NCBI RefSeq assembly: GCF_012935325.2 | Contig: NZ_JABBYG020000006.1 | Span: 357,476-421,475 of the forward strand | Length of the DNA stretch: 64,000 nucleotides | Source: Paenibacillus sp. PL91 | GTDB lineage: Bacteria; Bacillota; Bacilli; Paenibacillales; Paenibacillaceae | Direction: 5' to 3' | Shown here: positions 8,555-15,282 of the stretch, in pieces | Position numbering within the stretch: the stretch's first letter is position 1 | Layout: each line of letters begins with the position of its first letter | The notes under the pieces: generated by a model | Told to the model about the DNA's origin: nothing | Database searches by the model: none | The model's input: the letters and a program-made list of their open reading frames with translations, nothing else | Program-made: the position numbers and the translations under genes

Positions 8555-8583
8555 GTCGTTGTAACCAAAATCATTATAACGAC
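8555..8583 (+). promoter_or_regulatory. Candidate operator upstream of the QorB-like gene
   Basis: GTCGTT (8555-8560) and AACGAC (8578-8583) form a perfect six-base inverted repeat. The left arm contains CGTTGTAACC (8557-8566), the reverse complement of GGTTACAACG at the Rrf2 promoter. This points to one regulator acting at both sites. Confidence 0.55.
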
Positions 8584-8620
8584 GAGTAATCATAAATGAA
8601 AACAAAATGGAGGAATTTAT

Positions 8621-9487
8621 ATGAAAATTTTAGTAACGGGTGTAACAGGAAAATTGGGATCAATCGTAATAGAAACGTTATTGGAAACCGTGCCTGCCAA
8701 AGATCTAGCAGTCAGCGTTCGCAACCCAGAGAAAGCGGAAAGCCTCCGTGCCCGCGGCGTAGACGTGCGTCATGGGGATTTTGACCAACCGGAGACGCTG
8801 GACAAAGCATTCGCGGGTATCGACCGCCTCTTGATCGTATCCACAGACGGTGACAACGAAACGCGGATTCGCCAGCATACCGCCGCTGTATCAGCAGCTC
8901 AGCGCGCTAATGTTGGTTTCATAGCGTATACGAGCCTAGGAAATGCAAGCGAAAATCCGATTTTTCTTGCGCCGGTGCATCGTGCCACTGAGGAAGCCAT
9001 TAAAAACACAGGCATTCCTTATTCCTTCCTTCGTAATAACTGGTATTTGGAGAATGAGATAAGCAGCATCCAAGCGGTCCTTGGCGGAGCGCCATGGTTA
9101 ACGTCGGCGGGATCCGGCAAAGTAGGCTGGGCGACCCGTCGCGATTACGCACAGGCAGCTGCAGCAGTTCTGGCTGGCGAAGGCCATGATAATACCGTTT
9201 ATGAGCTGTCCGGCAAGCCTATTACACAAGAAGAGTTGGCTTCCATCCTTGCCGGCGTCTTGGGCCGGGAAGTTCCCGTTCAGCAAGTGGATGACGCCAC
9301 TTATGCCAGCATCATGGGCAGCGCAGGCGTACCTGAGCCGGTCGTTCCGATTTTGGTTGGCATTCAGAGCGCGATTCGCGATGGCGCATTGGAAGTGGAG
9401 AGCAATGATTTTCAGAAGCTGCTAGGACGTCCAGCTACGCCGATCGAAGAGGCACTCCGTCAAATCGTCAACGAAATTCAGTCTTAA
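8621..9487 (+). CDS. QorB-like NAD(P)H:quinone oxidoreductase (NmrA-type)
   Basis: 288-aa atypical short-chain dehydrogenase of the NmrA/HSCARG group, closest in layout to E. coli QorB. The nucleotide-binding motif is GVTGKLG at the N-terminus. Shared landmarks are VRNPEKAESL, FIAYTSL, LRNNWYLEN and VYELSGKP. QorB-type enzymes reduce quinones with NAD(P)H and protect against quinone stress. The start follows GGAGG. It sits behind the Rrf2 regulator and its own operator-like repeat, supporting induction by electrophiles or quinones. Confidence 0.85.
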   Translation: MKILVTGVTGKLGSIVIETLLETVPAKDLAVSVRNPEKAESLRARGVDVRHGDFDQPETLDKAFAGIDRLLIVSTDGDNETRIRQHTAAVSAAQRANVGFIAYTSLGNASENPIFLAPVHRATEEAIKNTGIPYSFLRNNWYLENEISSIQAVLGGAPWLTSAGSGKVGWATRRDYAQAAAAVLAGEGHDNTVYELSGKPITQEELASILAGVLGREVPVQQVDDATYASIMGSAGVPEPVVPILVGIQSAIRDGALEVESNDFQKLLGRPATPIEEALRQIVNEIQS

Positions 9488-9506
9488 TAAGCGCGTGAAA
9501 CAAGCA

Positions 9507-9557
9507 AAGAGGTTGTCCAGAAGGTCTAATGTGACCGGAGGGATAGCCTCTTTTTTA
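9507..9557 (+). terminator. Terminator after the QorB-like gene
   Basis: AGAGGTT near 9508-9514 pairs with AGCCTCT near 9545-9551 (one G-T pair), with GTCC/GGAG-type pairs inside, followed by TTTTTT. Confidence 0.65.
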
Positions 9558-9720
9558 TGTGAGTGTAGCAAATCTGGATAGTCGGTTTTTTTGCTGTTCG
9601 AACAGTCACAATAAAATTTCAAAATTTCCATTAAGTTGGAGAATTTCTATGTTATTATTTGGATATTAAATCGTTCTGGTTAGGTTATTCAGTATGATTG
9701 AACGGAAAGGATGATCAGGA

Positions 9721-10593
9721 TTGGACCTGCTTAACAGCGTTAAATGGATAGAAAAAGATGAAGTGCTAGATGATTTATTAAATCATGAAGATAGTTTAAC
9801 GCTGCATCCCATAGATCAAGGTTATGAGGCTGAGGTCCTGAGGATCAGTTCAAATAATGCGCGCTTTGTATTGAAGGTATGGAATAAAAGCTCCAAGCCA
9901 GATGTTAGATTCCAGTTTCGCTTGCTGCATGAACTTCATGAACGGGGATTATCCGTCTCTAGGCCGCTGGGCTGGGGGAACAATTTAAGCGGAGAAATGG
10001 TGTTATTAACAAGCTTTGACGGCACGCCGGTACATAAAGTAGATGGCAAGAAAATGGCGGATATTGCAAATATTTTAGCTAGCATCCATCAAATTAACAT
10101 AGAAGAAATGGTAAAATTACATCTTCCTAAGCATGATTTCACCGATTACTTTTTTCCCGGGGCAAGAGAACAGCATTTGGACATTTATCAAGCTGTAGTG
10201 CCCCTTGTTCAAAAAACGCCTATCAAGCATGAACATTTAATTCACGGTGATTTCCATTTAGCTAACATTTTAGAGGAAAATGGCCGATACACCGTAATCG
10301 ATTGGACGAACGGACAATTAGGGGACCCTAGATATGATTTTGCTTGGTCGCTTATTCTAAAAAAAATATATATTTCTGAGCGATATGCCGAAGTGTTTCG
10401 TTCCGCTTATCTATTGGAAAATGATATTTTGCAGGAAGAACTAGAAGTTTTTGAAGCGCTGGCTTGTCTCCGATGGATTTTGCTTAATAGAAACGGTGGT
10501 ACACCCAAAGGGCCTAACACGATAGAGAGAGTACAAGGTTTAATTACAAACAATCCATTTCTAAAAGAGCTGGAATTAGAGATTTTCCAATAA
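9721..10593 (+). CDS. APH-family phosphotransferase
   Basis: 290-aa kinase-like phosphotransferase of the aminoglycoside phosphotransferase / choline kinase superfamily. The Brenner motif is HGDFHLANIL and the metal-binding segment is IDWTNGQLGDPRYDFAW. The catalytic Asp is in HGD and the Mg-binding Asp in IDW. It starts at TTG 9721, 10 nt after AAAGG. The substrate is not predictable; these proteins may phosphorylate antibiotics, amino sugars, fructosamines or homoserine. It is 24 nt upstream of an acetyltransferase gene, so the two are co-transcribed, a pairing seen in small-molecule modification loci. Confidence 0.82.
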   Translation: MDLLNSVKWIEKDEVLDDLLNHEDSLTLHPIDQGYEAEVLRISSNNARFVLKVWNKSSKPDVRFQFRLLHELHERGLSVSRPLGWGNNLSGEMVLLTSFDGTPVHKVDGKKMADIANILASIHQINIEEMVKLHLPKHDFTDYFFPGAREQHLDIYQAVVPLVQKTPIKHEHLIHGDFHLANILEENGRYTVIDWTNGQLGDPRYDFAWSLILKKIYISERYAEVFRSAYLLENDILQEELEVFEALACLRWILLNRNGGTPKGPNTIERVQGLITNNPFLKELELEIFQ

Positions 10594-10617
10594 AAGAAAA
10601 TAGGGGGCAGTAACGGA

Positions 10618-11193
10618 ATGAACATTGAAGTTGAAGCTGTTTTTAAGCAATTTCCGATCCTGCATTCAGATGCATTTGTACTTAAGAAGATTGAATTTGA
10701 TCATCTGGATGAAGTTTTCGAAATCTATAGCAATGACAAAGTATTTGAATACTGCGGCATTATACCCAAACACAATATAGATACGGTGAAAAACATGATA
10801 GGGCATTTTGAGAGAGACTATAATAAACGGGCAAGGGTCAAATGGGGGATATTCGCCAAACATGAAAATGATAGATTGCTTGGCATTATTGAAGCTTTCG
10901 ATTTTAATCAAAAGGTAAACATGGTGACGATTGGCTACTTTCTGGCGGAATCGCATTGGGGAAGAGGAATTGCCACTGAAGCGGTAAAAATATTAGTCGA
11001 TTTTTTGTATAAGGACGTCAACGTCAACAGAATTCAGGCGGAGGTGATGCCTCTAAATGACCCTTCCAAGAAGGTATTGCTGAAAAACGGCTTCATCAAA
11101 GAAGGAATGCTACGACAAGCGACAGTATGGTCAGGCAAAGGAATCGTTGATTTAGAAATTTACAGTATTTTAAAAGAAGACTATGTTAAATAA
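10618..11193 (+). CDS. RimJ/RimL-type GNAT acetyltransferase
   Basis: 191-aa GNAT acetyltransferase. The acetyl-CoA-binding segment is ESHWGRGIATEAVKIL, matching the Q/RxxGxG/A pattern. The later NPSK-type region reads LNDPSKKVLLKNGFIKEG and is typical of the RimJ/RimL subgroup that acetylates protein N-termini or small amines. It follows the phosphotransferase by 24 nt with an AGGGGG site. The acceptor is unknown. Confidence 0.85.
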   Translation: MNIEVEAVFKQFPILHSDAFVLKKIEFDHLDEVFEIYSNDKVFEYCGIIPKHNIDTVKNMIGHFERDYNKRARVKWGIFAKHENDRLLGIIEAFDFNQKVNMVTIGYFLAESHWGRGIATEAVKILVDFLYKDVNVNRIQAEVMPLNDPSKKVLLKNGFIKEGMLRQATVWSGKGIVDLEIYSILKEDYVK

Positions 11194-11278
11194 TTAGCGA
11201 GCTGCTTTATCTTCAATATTCGAGCAGGATATTTGAATGAAACAACATGGGAAACCATTTTTACCGTTAAAGTTAGTG

Positions 11279-11307
11279 TAGACATGAATAAAATAAATGT
11301 GTTACAT
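11279..11307 (+). promoter_or_regulatory. Promoter of the first GH8 gene (shared with the second)
   Basis: TAGACA at 11279-11284 and TTACAT at 11302-11307 are spaced 17 nt. The same boxes, spacing and 14-mer GTGTTACATTTACT occur at 41793-41821 before the second GH8 gene, while the spacer bases differ. Conservation of the boxes over a diverged spacer strongly supports a functional promoter. Confidence 0.75.
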
Positions 11308-11312
11308 TTACT

Positions 11313-11545
11313 AAAAAGACAAAATATTTACATATTCACCATTGAAGGTTGGGGGCTAAAAAGTAACTTGGATGGTACAGCTGCGATTCAATCCTACCTA
11401 GTATCCTCCTCTATACTTTTTCCATAAACAGGTTACTTTCCGTCCTAAAGTTAAAGCGGTTACATTTTCGTGTTTGATATTACTTAGGAAAGGAGAAATG
11501 AAGAAAGCAGTAGATTGAGGCAGTATAAAAATGAAGGAGGAGATC
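11313..11545 (+). ncRNA. Structured 5' leader of the first GH8 gene
   Basis: A 5' untranslated region of about 235 nt. AAAGTAACTTG (11360-11370) pairs with CAGGTTACTTT (11429-11439) in an 11-bp stem with one G-U pair. The enclosed loop carries GGAT...ATCC and the conserved block CTAGTATCCTC. Downstream, AAAGTTAAAGCG is conserved and leads into a cre-like site. The same order of blocks occurs at 41827-42090. I cannot match it to a known riboswitch class; it could be a ligand-sensing leader or an mRNA stabiliser. It is not protein-coding: the 64-codon frame across it is not conserved. Confidence 0.55.
11451..11464 (+). promoter_or_regulatory. cre-like CcpA site in the GH8 leader
   Basis: TTAAAGCGGTTACA matches the cre consensus TGWAANCGNTNWCA at 13 of 14 positions (T for G at position 2). 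Its position well downstream of the promoter suggests CcpA road-block repression by preferred carbon sources. Confidence 0.5.
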
Positions 11546-11547
11546 GA

Positions 11548-14199
11548 ATGTACACATTAAAATCAAACAAAAGTATGATGAAATTGATGGGCCCGATTTT
11601 TTTAAGCCTAACCATGCTAATGACTTTATTGGGTGCTCCTGCTAATTTTCAATCAAAGGCTCATGCTGCAGGAGAACAAAGACCTTTCCCTCAGCAAGTT
11701 AACTATTCAGGTATCATTAAGCCGAACCATGTTAGCCAATCTTCTATGAATTCTTCCGTTTCTTCGTATTATGATTACTGGAAAAATAAATATGTAAAGA
11801 ACAACCTGTCGTCCCTTCCAGGCGGATATTATGTTAAAGGGGACATTACTGGAAGTGCGGAGGGTTTTGATCCACTAGGTACCTCTGAGGGCCAGGGCTT
11901 CGGAATGGTTATCACCGTCCTAATGGCTGGACATGACTCTAATGCAAAGACTATTTACGACGGCATGTTCAAAACAGCTAGAGCATTCAAGAGCTCAGGC
12001 AATTCCAACTTGATGGGCTGGGTCGTGGCGGACAGCGCAAATGCGCAAGGCCATTTCGGCTCCGCAACGGATGGGGATTTGGACATTGCTTACTCCTTAA
12101 TTCTTGCTCACAATCAATGGGGCTCAAGCGGAACGATCAACTATTTGTCTGAAGCGATTAAAATGATTAATGCGATTAAATCCAGCAACGTTACGACGAG
12201 CAATCGCCTTAATCTTGGAGACTGGGACTCGAAGAGCGCATTGAATTCAAGACCGTCTGATTGGATGTTGAGTCATTTGCGCGCGTTTCATGAAGTAACA
12301 GGAGATCAAACTTGGATTAATGTGATTAACGGATTATATACGGCCTATTCGCAAGTCAGCAACACTTATGCTTCGTCAACGGGGCTGATCTCCGACTTTA
12401 TCGTGGACAATCCGGCTAAGCCTGCACCGCAAAACTATTTGGATGAATTCCCGGAGACGAATCAGTATTATTATAATGCTTCACGCGTCCCGCTGCGGAT
12501 TGTTATGGATTACGCTCTTTATGGGGACACAAGAGCTAAAACAATCGCGGACAAAATTGCGGTATGGATCAAAGGCAAGACTGGAGGCTCTCCTTCTCAG
12601 GTTATGGCAGGCTACACATTAAGCGGAACGGCTCTCAACTCTTACGGTGAAGCGGTATTTACATCACCTATGATCTCCGCAGCAACGACAAGCACTAGCC
12701 ATCAGGCATGGGTGAATGCAGGCTGGGATTACATGAAGAACGCGAAGTCCTCTTACTTTAGCGATTCTTATAATATGTTTAACTTGCTCTACGTTTCAGG
12801 CAACTGGTGGAAGCCGGGAAGCAGCGGCGGATCGACAGATACGCAAGCTCCGACAGCACCAGGCAGCTTGACTGCAACAGCAGCATCAAGCAGCCAAATC
12901 AACTTAAGCTGGACAGCTTCGACGGATAACGTTGGCGTAACGGGTTACCGCGTATTCCGCGGTGGCGTTCAAGTTGGCACGCCTACTGGCACAACCTTTA
13001 ACGATACGGGTCTAAGCGCGTCCACCGCTTACAGCTACACGGTAAAAGCAGTTGATGCCGCGGGCAATCTTTCGGCAAACAGCAACACAGCGAGTGCTTC
13101 GACAAGCGCAATTCCATCAGGCTCCAACCTTGCTCTTGGCAAGACGACAGTAGCGAGCTCAATAGAAGGTGCTGGCTTCGAGGCTTCCAAAGCGACTGAC
13201 GGCAATTCTTCCACAAGATGGGCAAGTGTTGAAGGAAGCAACAACCAATGGATTTATGTAGACCTTGGCACAACTCAAAGCATCGACCAAGTGAAATTAA
13301 ACTGGGAGGCCGCTTACGGAAAGGGCTACAAAATCCAAGTTTCCAATGATGCGACCACATGGACGGATGTATTTACAACCACAACCGGCAATGGAGCCAT
13401 TGACGATATTACCTTCACAGCCACAAACGGTAGATATGTGCGAGTGCTAGGTACAGAAAGAGGCACGGCATACGGGTATTCACTGTTTGATTTCGAGGTA
13501 TATGGCAGCGGCGGCGGATCGACAGATACACAAGCACCGACAGCTCCGGCAAGCCTAACTGCAACAGCAGCATCAAGCAGCCAAATCAACTTAAACTGGA
13601 CTGCTTCGAGCGATAACGTTGGCGTAACGGGGTACCGCGTATTCCGCGGTGGTGTTCAAGTGGGCACGCCAACGGGCACAACCTTTAACGATACGGGTTT
13701 AACGGCGTCTACTGCTTATAGCTACACGGTAAAAGCAATTGATGCCGCGGGCAATCTTTCGGCAAACAGCAGCACAGAAACCGCTACAACAAGCGCTGCT
13801 TCAACAGGCTCCAACCTTGCTCTTGGCAAGACGACTGTAGCGAGCTCAATTGAAGGTACAGGCTTCGAGGCTTCCAAAGCGACAGATGGCAATTCATCGA
13901 CAAGATGGGCAAGCATCGAGGGAAGCAACAGTCAATGGATTTATGTAGACCTTGGTACATCTCAAAGCGTTAACCGAGTGAAGTTAAACTGGGAGGCTGC
14001 TTACGGAAAGGGCTACAAAATCCAAATATCCAATGATGCAGCCACATGGACAGATGTATTTACAACCACAACCGGCAACGGAGCCATTGACGATGTTGCG
14101 TTTACAGCCACAAACGGCAGATATGTGCGAGTACTAGGTACAGAAAGAGGCACGATTTACGGATATTCACTCTTTGATTTCGAGGTATACGGTTCTTAA
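11548..14199 (+). CDS. Secreted GH8 chitosanase/glucanase with two FN3-CBM32 units
   Basis: 883-aa secreted glycoside hydrolase. Signal peptide about 1-40 (ending SKAHA-AG). GH8 catalytic domain about 45-425: the proposed general acid is Glu114 in TSEGQG, and the GH8 signature [15 protein letters not shown] carries Asp175 and Asp177. Then two copies of FN3 plus CBM32 (discoidin): FN3 about 430-525, CBM32 about 530-655, FN3 about 658-750, CBM32 about 755-883. This layout matches the Paenibacillus sp. IK-5 chitosanase-glucanase, whose discoidin domains bind chitosan, so chitosan is the likeliest substrate, with beta-1,3-1,4-glucan or cellulose as alternatives. Start ATG follows GGAGG; an upstream TTG at 11515 lacks a site. 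Confidence 0.9.
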   Translation: MYTLKSNKSMMKLMGPIFLSLTMLMTLLGAPANFQSKAHAAGEQRPFPQQVNYSGIIKPNHVSQSSMNSSVSSYYDYWKNKYVKNNLSSLPGGYYVKGDITGSAEGFDPLGTSEGQGFGMVITVLMAGHDSNAKTIYDGMFKTARAFKSSGNSNLMGWVVADSANAQGHFGSATDGDLDIAYSLILAHNQWGSSGTINYLSEAIKMINAIKSSNVTTSNRLNLGDWDSKSALNSRPSDWMLSHLRAFHEVTGDQTWINVINGLYTAYSQVSNTYASSTGLISDFIVDNPAKPAPQNYLDEFPETNQYYYNASRVPLRIVMDYALYGDTRAKTIADKIAVWIKGKTGGSPSQVMAGYTLSGTALNSYGEAVFTSPMISAATTSTSHQAWVNAGWDYMKNAKSSYFSDSYNMFNLLYVSGNWWKPGSSGGSTDTQAPTAPGSLTATAASSSQINLSWTASTDNVGVTGYRVFRGGVQVGTPTGTTFNDTGLSASTAYSYTVKAVDAAGNLSANSNTASASTSAIPSGSNLALGKTTVASSIEGAGFEASKATDGNSSTRWASVEGSNNQWIYVDLGTTQSIDQVKLNWEAAYGKGYKIQVSNDATTWTDVFTTTTGNGAIDDITFTATNGRYVRVLGTERGTAYGYSLFDFEVYGSGGGSTDTQAPTAPASLTATAASSSQINLNWTASSDNVGVTGYRVFRGGVQVGTPTGTTFNDTGLTASTAYSYTVKAIDAAGNLSANSSTETATTSAASTGSNLALGKTTVASSIEGTGFEASKATDGNSSTRWASIEGSNSQWIYVDLGTSQSVNRVKLNWEAAYGKGYKIQISNDAATWTDVFTTTTGNGAIDDVAFTATNGRYVRVLGTERGTIYGYSLFDFEVYGS
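12832..13518 (+). repeat. FN3-CBM32 coding repeat, unit 1
   Basis: A 687-bp unit encoding one FN3 and one CBM32 domain. It is repeated next to itself at 13519-14196 and again at 43379-44053 in the second GH8 gene, with long stretches of identical DNA. It probably arose by intragenic duplication and later exchange between the two genes. Confidence 0.85.
13519..14196 (+). repeat. FN3-CBM32 coding repeat, unit 2
   Basis: Second tandem copy, about 680 bp, in phase with unit 1. It differs from unit 1 at scattered codons (for example the linker after the FN3 domain), and shares some of these variants with the copy at 43379-44053. Confidence 0.85.
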
Positions 14200-14204
14200 C
14201 ATCT

Positions 14205-14241
14205 AAAAAAGCCTGGCGGAGTACTCCGCCAGGCTTTTTGC
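14205..14241 (+). terminator. Terminator after the first GH8 gene
   Basis: A perfect 16-bp stem (AAAAAGCCTGGCGGAG with its complement) closes on a two-base spacer at 14222-14223 and runs into TTTTT. A related hairpin with the same GCCTGGCGG core ends the second GH8 gene. Confidence 0.9.
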
Positions 14242-14364
14242 TTTTATGATTAATCTAACGATGGAATAAACGTCATGGTAAAATAGAAGGGACCGAGGGG
14301 AAACCCTTGATGCTGCGCTCTTTCCTCTGTTTTAGTGTGATTTAGAAATAGCTCTATAGAAACG

Positions 14365-15027
14365 ATGGTGTTTATGAAAATTGAGTTTGAAAATCAAACG
14401 ATAGAATTCAATGTTGAATACGGAAATAGAGGGAAACTCTCCATTCAAATAGACTCTTTAGGCTTCATCACCGTTAAAGCTCCCAATGCAACAAGCGATG
14501 CGATTATTATTAGAGCTGTGGAGCATCATGGTAAGAGGATTTTAGAGAAATTAAACGTCCTCGCGGAGGCTCGGAATAAGCCTAAGACAAGAGAATATCA
14601 AGATCAAGGAAAGTTTCTCCACCTTGGAAAAGAGTATTTTCTTCATGAGTTGATCGACACCGGAGAATTAGACGAAGAGGAACTAAAGAAAAATCTTAAA
14701 AAATTTTATTTCACAAGCTGTAAGAAGATTATTGGTGAACGAATCAAGATCTATCAAAACCAACTGAAGGTTAAGCCAAAATCCATTGAGGTTGAGGAGT
14801 CGACCACCAAGTGGGGAAGCTGCAGCTCAAGCAAAAAGTTAACCTTTAATTATCGGCTGGCAATGGCACCTATTGAGGTGATCGATTATGTCATCATTCA
14901 TGAGCTATGCCATCTGCATCATATGAATCATGATCGATCCTTTTGGAGACGCGTCGGCAGCATTATGCCGGATTATAAAGAGAAGGAAGAGTATTTAGCA
15001 CGGCATGGGCATGCTATGACTCTTTGA
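14365..15027 (+). CDS. YgjP/DUF45-family (SprT-like) metallohydrolase
   Basis: 220-aa predicted zinc metallopeptidase of the YgjP / DUF45 family. The zinc site is HELCHLHHMNHDRSFW, with the third ligand contributed by the downstream His. TKWGSCSSSKKLTFNYRLAMAP is the family's conserved lead-in. It has no signal peptide, so it acts in the cytoplasm. Substrates of this family are not well defined in bacteria. ATGs at 14365 and 14374 are both possible; neither has a strong ribosome-binding site. It is a monocistronic unit. Confidence 0.85.
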   Translation: MVFMKIEFENQTIEFNVEYGNRGKLSIQIDSLGFITVKAPNATSDAIIIRAVEHHGKRILEKLNVLAEARNKPKTREYQDQGKFLHLGKEYFLHELIDTGELDEEELKKNLKKFYFTSCKKIIGERIKIYQNQLKVKPKSIEVEESTTKWGSCSSSKKLTFNYRLAMAPIEVIDYVIIHELCHLHHMNHDRSFWRRVGSIMPDYKEKEEYLARHGHAMTL

Positions 15028-15053
15028 TCAGCATCCAATGCTGGAATGAATCG

Positions 15054-15092
15054 AAGAAACTTCTGTTAGCAAAAAGCAGAAGTTTCTTTTTT
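15054..15092 (+). terminator. Terminator after the YgjP-type gene
   Basis: GAAACTTCTG (15056-15065) and CAGAAGTTTC (15077-15086) form a perfect ten-pair stem around an 11-nt loop, followed by TTTTTT. Confidence 0.88.
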
Positions 15093-15129
15093 GCATTTTA
15101 TAGCTATCGAACTTATCCAGTCTAAAATA

Positions 15130-15164
15130 TTGATTAGTTAATATATTAATTGATTAGTAAATAT
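15130..15164 (+). repeat. A/T-rich direct repeats upstream of the arabinofuranosidase
   Basis: TTGATTAGTTAATAT (15130-15144) and TTGATTAGTAAATAT (15150-15164) repeat with a 20-bp period, about two helical turns, and a perfect palindrome TTAATATATTAA spans 15138-15149 between them. This could be a tandem operator or upstream activating site for the 15283 gene; no clear -35/-10 pair could be fixed. Confidence 0.45.
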
Positions 15165-15282
15165 GTTATTATATCCATGTGGATTGAAAATGGTCAGCAG
15201 GTTGATTGATTTATTTTGAATGAATCAGCATGGAAGTTAGGTTTCGTATGCTTTCTAAAACAAAGATGACAGGTGATCTTCT

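Noticed and set aside
11233..11427. 64-codon ATG frame upstream of the first GH8 gene
   Set aside because: It spans the promoter and structured leader, whose copy at 41793-42090 does not keep the frame; it is therefore non-coding.
12998..13928. Several repeated minus-strand frames under the FN3-CBM32 units
   Set aside because: They are shadows that recur only because the sense-strand coding units are repeated.
12832..14196. Tandem repeat considered as a mobile element or CRISPR-like array
   Set aside because: The 680-bp units are in-frame protein domains; there are no short repeats with spacers, no terminal inverted repeats and no transposase.
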